A DNA stretch of 43,274 nt, from assembly GCA_021809425.1 (NCBI GenBank), contig JAKBAA010000024.1:1-43274 (forward strand). The letters are read 5' to 3'. Below are positions 40,626 to 43,274 of this stretch, one piece after another (the stretch's first letter is position 1; each line of letters opens with the position of its first letter). The notes below the pieces were generated by a model. The model did no database searches. It was not told where the DNA came from and worked only from the letters and a program-made list of their open reading frames with translations. This DNA comes from Actinomycetes bacterium. Its GTDB lineage: Bacteria > Actinomycetota > Acidimicrobiia > Acidimicrobiales > Bog-793. The position numbers and the translations under genes are program-made.

Positions 40626-43274
40626 GGCGCCCGTCGCGGCGCAGGGCCCCGGCAGCGCTCGGGCTGGTGGTCGTGGCGCTGGGCTGCTTCGTGGCGTCGT
40701 TCGCCGTGCGCCCGGCGGCAGGGCGGCTGCTGGCCGCCGGCTCGGACGGTCCGGTGGCGGCGGCGCCCGGGCGGCGGGTGACGCTGCCCATGCCGAGCTG
40801 GCTCGGGGGGGCGCCGGCGCCGGGTTCGATGGCGCTCTCGTTCGAGCTCACCGACGCCCGGCCGCGAGCAGGCCAGCGGGTGCTCTCGGCCGGGACGGCG
40901 TCGTCCGGCCTGCAGGTCCGGCTCGTCCGGATGCTCGGGCCCGCTCCGTCGCTCGTCGTCCGGCTCGCCCCGTGGCCCGGCGGCCCGCTCCGGGCAGTCC
41001 TCGTGCCGCAGGTGCGGCCGGGTCGGCGCTACCGGGTGCGGCTCGTGCTGCGCGACGTGCGGACCTTCGAGGCGGAGGTCGACGGGGCCGAGGTGGTCTC
41101 GCTGCGTGCCCCGGCCCCGGAGGTGACGACGATCTTCCGCCCGCTCGTCGCCGGGGCCGGCCCGGCGGGAGGTGCGCCCGGGGGCGCCCCGGCCGGCCCG
41201 GCGGTGGGCGGCGTCGTCCTCTCGTACCGGGCGCTCGCCGAGCCGGGCTCGTCGACGGCGGCGGCGGCGCTGCTGACGGCGGCCGGGCTCGCCGCCATGG
41301 CGCTCGTGTTCGGTGCCGTCGTGGCGACTGCCGGCGGCGGCCTCACCGCGGCGGCCGGCCCGCCGCGCCGGCTGCTCGCCTGGTGCCGACGCCATCCGGG
41401 GCGTACGGGGGCGGTGCTCGTGGTGGTCGGCGGGGCGGTGCTGCAGGTGGTGACGCCGCCGGCGAACGCCGTCGGGCCGAGGGTCGGCTACGAGCGCCTC
41501 GCTGCCGCCAGGGTGCCAGGGGGGAGGGTGGTGCGAGAGCTGCTGGCCCCGCTCCCGGAGCTCGGACCGGGACGGCCGTCGGTCGACGAGCGGCTGGCGT
41601 TCACCCTGGAGCTGTCGGCGCGCCTCCCACCGGGCGGCCGGCCGCTCGTCACCACGTGGGTCCACGGCACCGGCATCGCCGTCGGGGTGGGTGCCCACGA
41701 CGCCCTGTACGCCTCGATCCGCACGTTCGCCGAGCAGGGGGGCACGTTCGCGCTCGCCCGGACGGTGCCGTTGCACCGGCCGGTGCGCGTGGTCGTCACG
41801 GCGACGCGCTCGCGCACGGTCGAGGCGACGGTGGACGGCCAGCAGGTCTTCGCCTACACCTTCGCCTCGCCGGTGTGGGGTCCGGCGCCCACCGGGCTCG
41901 AGATCGGGGCGCCAGGTGCCAGGTACACGGTGTCCGCCCTGTCGGCGACGACCGCCCTGTACGGCTGGCCGAGCCCGGCCTCGTCACTGCTGCTCGTACG
42001 GGTGGCCCAGGGGCTGGGCTTCCTCCTCGTCGCCGCCGGGGCGCTGGCGCTGGCGGCGCGCCTCGCAGGCCGGCTGGTCCCGGCGTCGCGCCCGTCCCGC
42101 CCGCTCGTACGGGTGGTGTTCGGGGTGGCAGCGGCCGGGATCGCCGTCAACCTGCTGGTCGACGCCCTCCACCTGCAGACGGTCCCGTCGCCCTACACGC
42201 CGCGCAACACGTGGCTGTTCGCCTCGGACGCCCGCTTCTCGGACTTCCTGCAGACCTTCGAGCTGCTCCACGGGCTGCATCCCTACGGGGTGGCGGCGGG
42301 CAGCTACCCACCGCTCGGTTACTTCCTCGTCGGCCCGCTCGAGGCGATGTCGCCGTTCGCGGCCCTGTGGAGCTTCCTTGCGCTGTTCGTCGGGGTGTTC
42401 GCCTGGTGGTGCTGGCGCAGCTTCGGCGGGGGTGGCCGCCTCGAGGCGGTGGCCGTGCTCGTCGTGGCCTTCGCCACCTACCCGGTCAGCTTCGCCCTGG
42501 ACCGGGCCAACGTCGACCTGCTCGTGCTGCTCGTGCTCGCCCTCGCCCTCGCAGGGCTCGACGCCGGGCGTGACCGGTTGACCGCCGCCCTCGTCGGCCT
42601 GGCGGCGGCCGCCAAGGTGTTCCCGGGCCTGTACGCCGTCGTGTTGCTCGGGCGGTCCCGCGGTTGGCGGCGCCTGCTGCTCGCCGTCGGGGTTGCCGTC
42701 GCGGCGACGCTGGTCGCGTTCCTGGTGCTGCCGGGGTCGCTGGCGGGCAACATCGACGGCCTGCGGCGCGGCCTGCACAGCGTGCAGGCCGTCTACGACA
42801 ACGGCGTCCAGTCCGCGCTCGACAGCTCGACGCTCTCGAGCTTCGCCCAAGCAGTCGGGTTCGCCGTCGCCGGCGCGGGAGGGGCCCAGGCGGTGGCGGG
42901 CTGGACCGGCCGGCTCGCCACACCGGCCGTCGTGGCCGGCGCGGTCTGGCTCGTGTGGTACCTGTGGCGGCGAGAGCGGGAGCCGTGGCGGGCGGTCACG
43001 CTCGTGACGGTCGCCGTGGTGCTGTTGCCGCAGGTCTCGTATGCGTACGACCTCGTGTACCTGTTCCTCCCGCTGGCCCTGTTCGTGCGCGACGCCCCGC
43101 CCGGGCGGTCGCAGCGGCAGGTGGCGGCGCTGTTCGGGCTGCTGCTCGCCCCGAAGGCGTACCTGTACCTGGGCAACACGTTCATCGACTCGAGCGTCCT
43201 GCTCGAGGCGCCACTGCTCGTGGCGCTCGCCATGGCGGTCGTGGTGGACGGGCGCCGGGCTCGCCGCGACATCG
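40604..43274 (+). CDS. GT87-like membrane glycosyltransferase with extracytoplasmic insert domains, 3' end cut by the window
   Basis: A single frame of about 890 codons stays open to the window end. It starts most plausibly at GTG 40604 (MPGEPALRRPSRRR, then a hydrophobic signal anchor), overlapping the cyclase gene by 22 bases; GTG codons at 40667 and 40673 are alternatives. Two soluble beta-rich segments (residues about 70-190 and about 310-445) are separated by transmembrane helices and resemble LamG/concanavalin folds (e.g. VRVVVTATRSRTVEATVDGQ). The C-terminal half is polytopic with GT87/DUF2029-like features: HPYGVAAGSYPPLGYFL, DRANVDLLVLL, AAAAKVFPGLYAVVLLG. GT87 enzymes use polyprenyl-phosphate mannose or similar donors outside the membrane. 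Donor and acceptor are not known. Confidence 0.72.
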   Translation, partial: MPGEPALRRPSRRRAPAALGLVVVALGCFVASFAVRPAAGRLLAAGSDGPVAAAPGRRVTLPMPSWLGGAPAPGSMALSFELTDARPRAGQRVLSAGTASSGLQVRLVRMLGPAPSLVVRLAPWPGGPLRAVLVPQVRPGRRYRVRLVLRDVRTFEAEVDGAEVVSLRAPAPEVTTIFRPLVAGAGPAGGAPGGAPAGPAVGGVVLSYRALAEPGSSTAAAALLTAAGLAAMALVFGAVVATAGGGLTAAAGPPRRLLAWCRRHPGRTGAVLVVVGGAVLQVVTPPANAVGPRVGYERLAAARVPGGRVVRELLAPLPELGPGRPSVDERLAFTLELSARLPPGGRPLVTTWVHGTGIAVGVGAHDALYASIRTFAEQGGTFALARTVPLHRPVRVVVTATRSRTVEATVDGQQVFAYTFASPVWGPAPTGLEIGAPGARYTVSALSATTALYGWPSPASSLLLVRVAQGLGFLLVAAGALALAARLAGRLVPASRPSRPLVRVVFGVAAAGIAVNLLVDALHLQTVPSPYTPRNTWLFASDARFSDFLQTFELLHGLHPYGVAAGSYPPLGYFLVGPLEAMSPFAALWSFLALFVGVFAWWCWRSFGGGGRLEAVAVLVVAFATYPVSFALDRANVDLLVLLVLALALAGLDAGRDRLTAALVGLAAAAKVFPGLYAVVLLGRSRGWRRLLLAVGVAVAATLVAFLVLPGSLAGNIDGLRRGLHSVQAVYDNGVQSALDSSTLSSFAQAVGFAVAGAGGAQAVAGWTGRLATPAVVAGAVWLVWYLWRREREPWRAVTLVTVAVVLLPQVSYAYDLVYLFLPLALFVRDAPPGRSQRQVAALFGLLLAPKAYLYLGNTFIDSSVLLEAPLLVALAMAVVVDGRRARRDI

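Noticed and set aside
40567-42573. Plus-strand open frame of 668 codons
   Set aside because: Its translation is an Arg/Gly/Ala-rich low-complexity string. The true gene is in another frame, runs from about 40604 past the window end without a stop, and has transmembrane and GT87-like features.

Overview
The window is uniformly GC-rich DNA (over 70% by eye), with many GTG and some TTG starts, pervasive ATGA/GTGA stop-start overlaps, F420-type genes and TANNNT boxes a few bases ahead of start codons. This suggests a high-GC actinobacterium, perhaps of the Acidimicrobiia; that placement is inference, since no rRNA or marker gene is present. No tRNA, rRNA, CRISPR array, insertion sequence or phage gene was seen.

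Region 1 (1-21161) is an anaerobic aromatic-acid catabolism island. A minus-strand operon (7817 down to 185) encodes a 7Fe-type ferredoxin, the three subunits of 4-hydroxybenzoyl-CoA reductase (HcrC, HcrA, HcrB, including the [4Fe-4S] insertion that marks HcrB), an FrhB-family F420 oxidoreductase, and a CofG-CofH fusion whose CofG half has lost its radical-SAM cysteines. Divergent from it are a hemerythrin gene overlapping a TetR regulator, then a class I (ATP-dependent) benzoyl-CoA reductase in the gene order of bzdNOPQ. After these come glutaryl-CoA dehydrogenase, thiolase, 3-hydroxyacyl-CoA dehydrogenase, ETF beta and alpha, and a membrane ETF:quinone oxidoreductase of the HdrD-like/NarI-like type. 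Together they would convert 4-hydroxybenzoyl-CoA to benzoyl-CoA, dearomatise it, and later carry glutaryl-CoA to acetyl-CoA with electrons passing to quinone. The ring-hydrating and ring-opening enzymes, CoA ligase and crotonase are not in the window.

Region 2 (21199-31494) is a plus-strand surface-polysaccharide block: a small coiled-coil protein, a tandemly duplicated module (coiled-coil SAM methyltransferase plus two-domain glycosyltransferase, twice), and a large polytopic membrane protein.

Region 3 (31499-35973, minus strand) encodes an NAD-dependent epimerase/reductase and the CDP-3,6-dideoxyhexose enzymes RfbF, RfbG and RfbH.

Region 4 (36103-43274, plus strand, divergent from region 3) is a tightly coupled cassette: HpcH/HpaI-type aldolase, ThDP-dependent acetolactate-synthase-like enzyme, short-chain dehydrogenase, and sugar-phosphate cyclase of the dehydroquinate-synthase family. 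A GT87-like membrane glycosyltransferase follows and runs off the window. I infer that regions 3 and 4 make an unusual branched or carbocyclic CDP-sugar-derived residue, which region 2 assembles into a capped polysaccharide.

The two most promising undescribed systems are the F420-linked benzoyl-CoA/4-hydroxybenzoyl-CoA reductase island and the aldolase-ThDP-SDR-cyclase sugar cassette.
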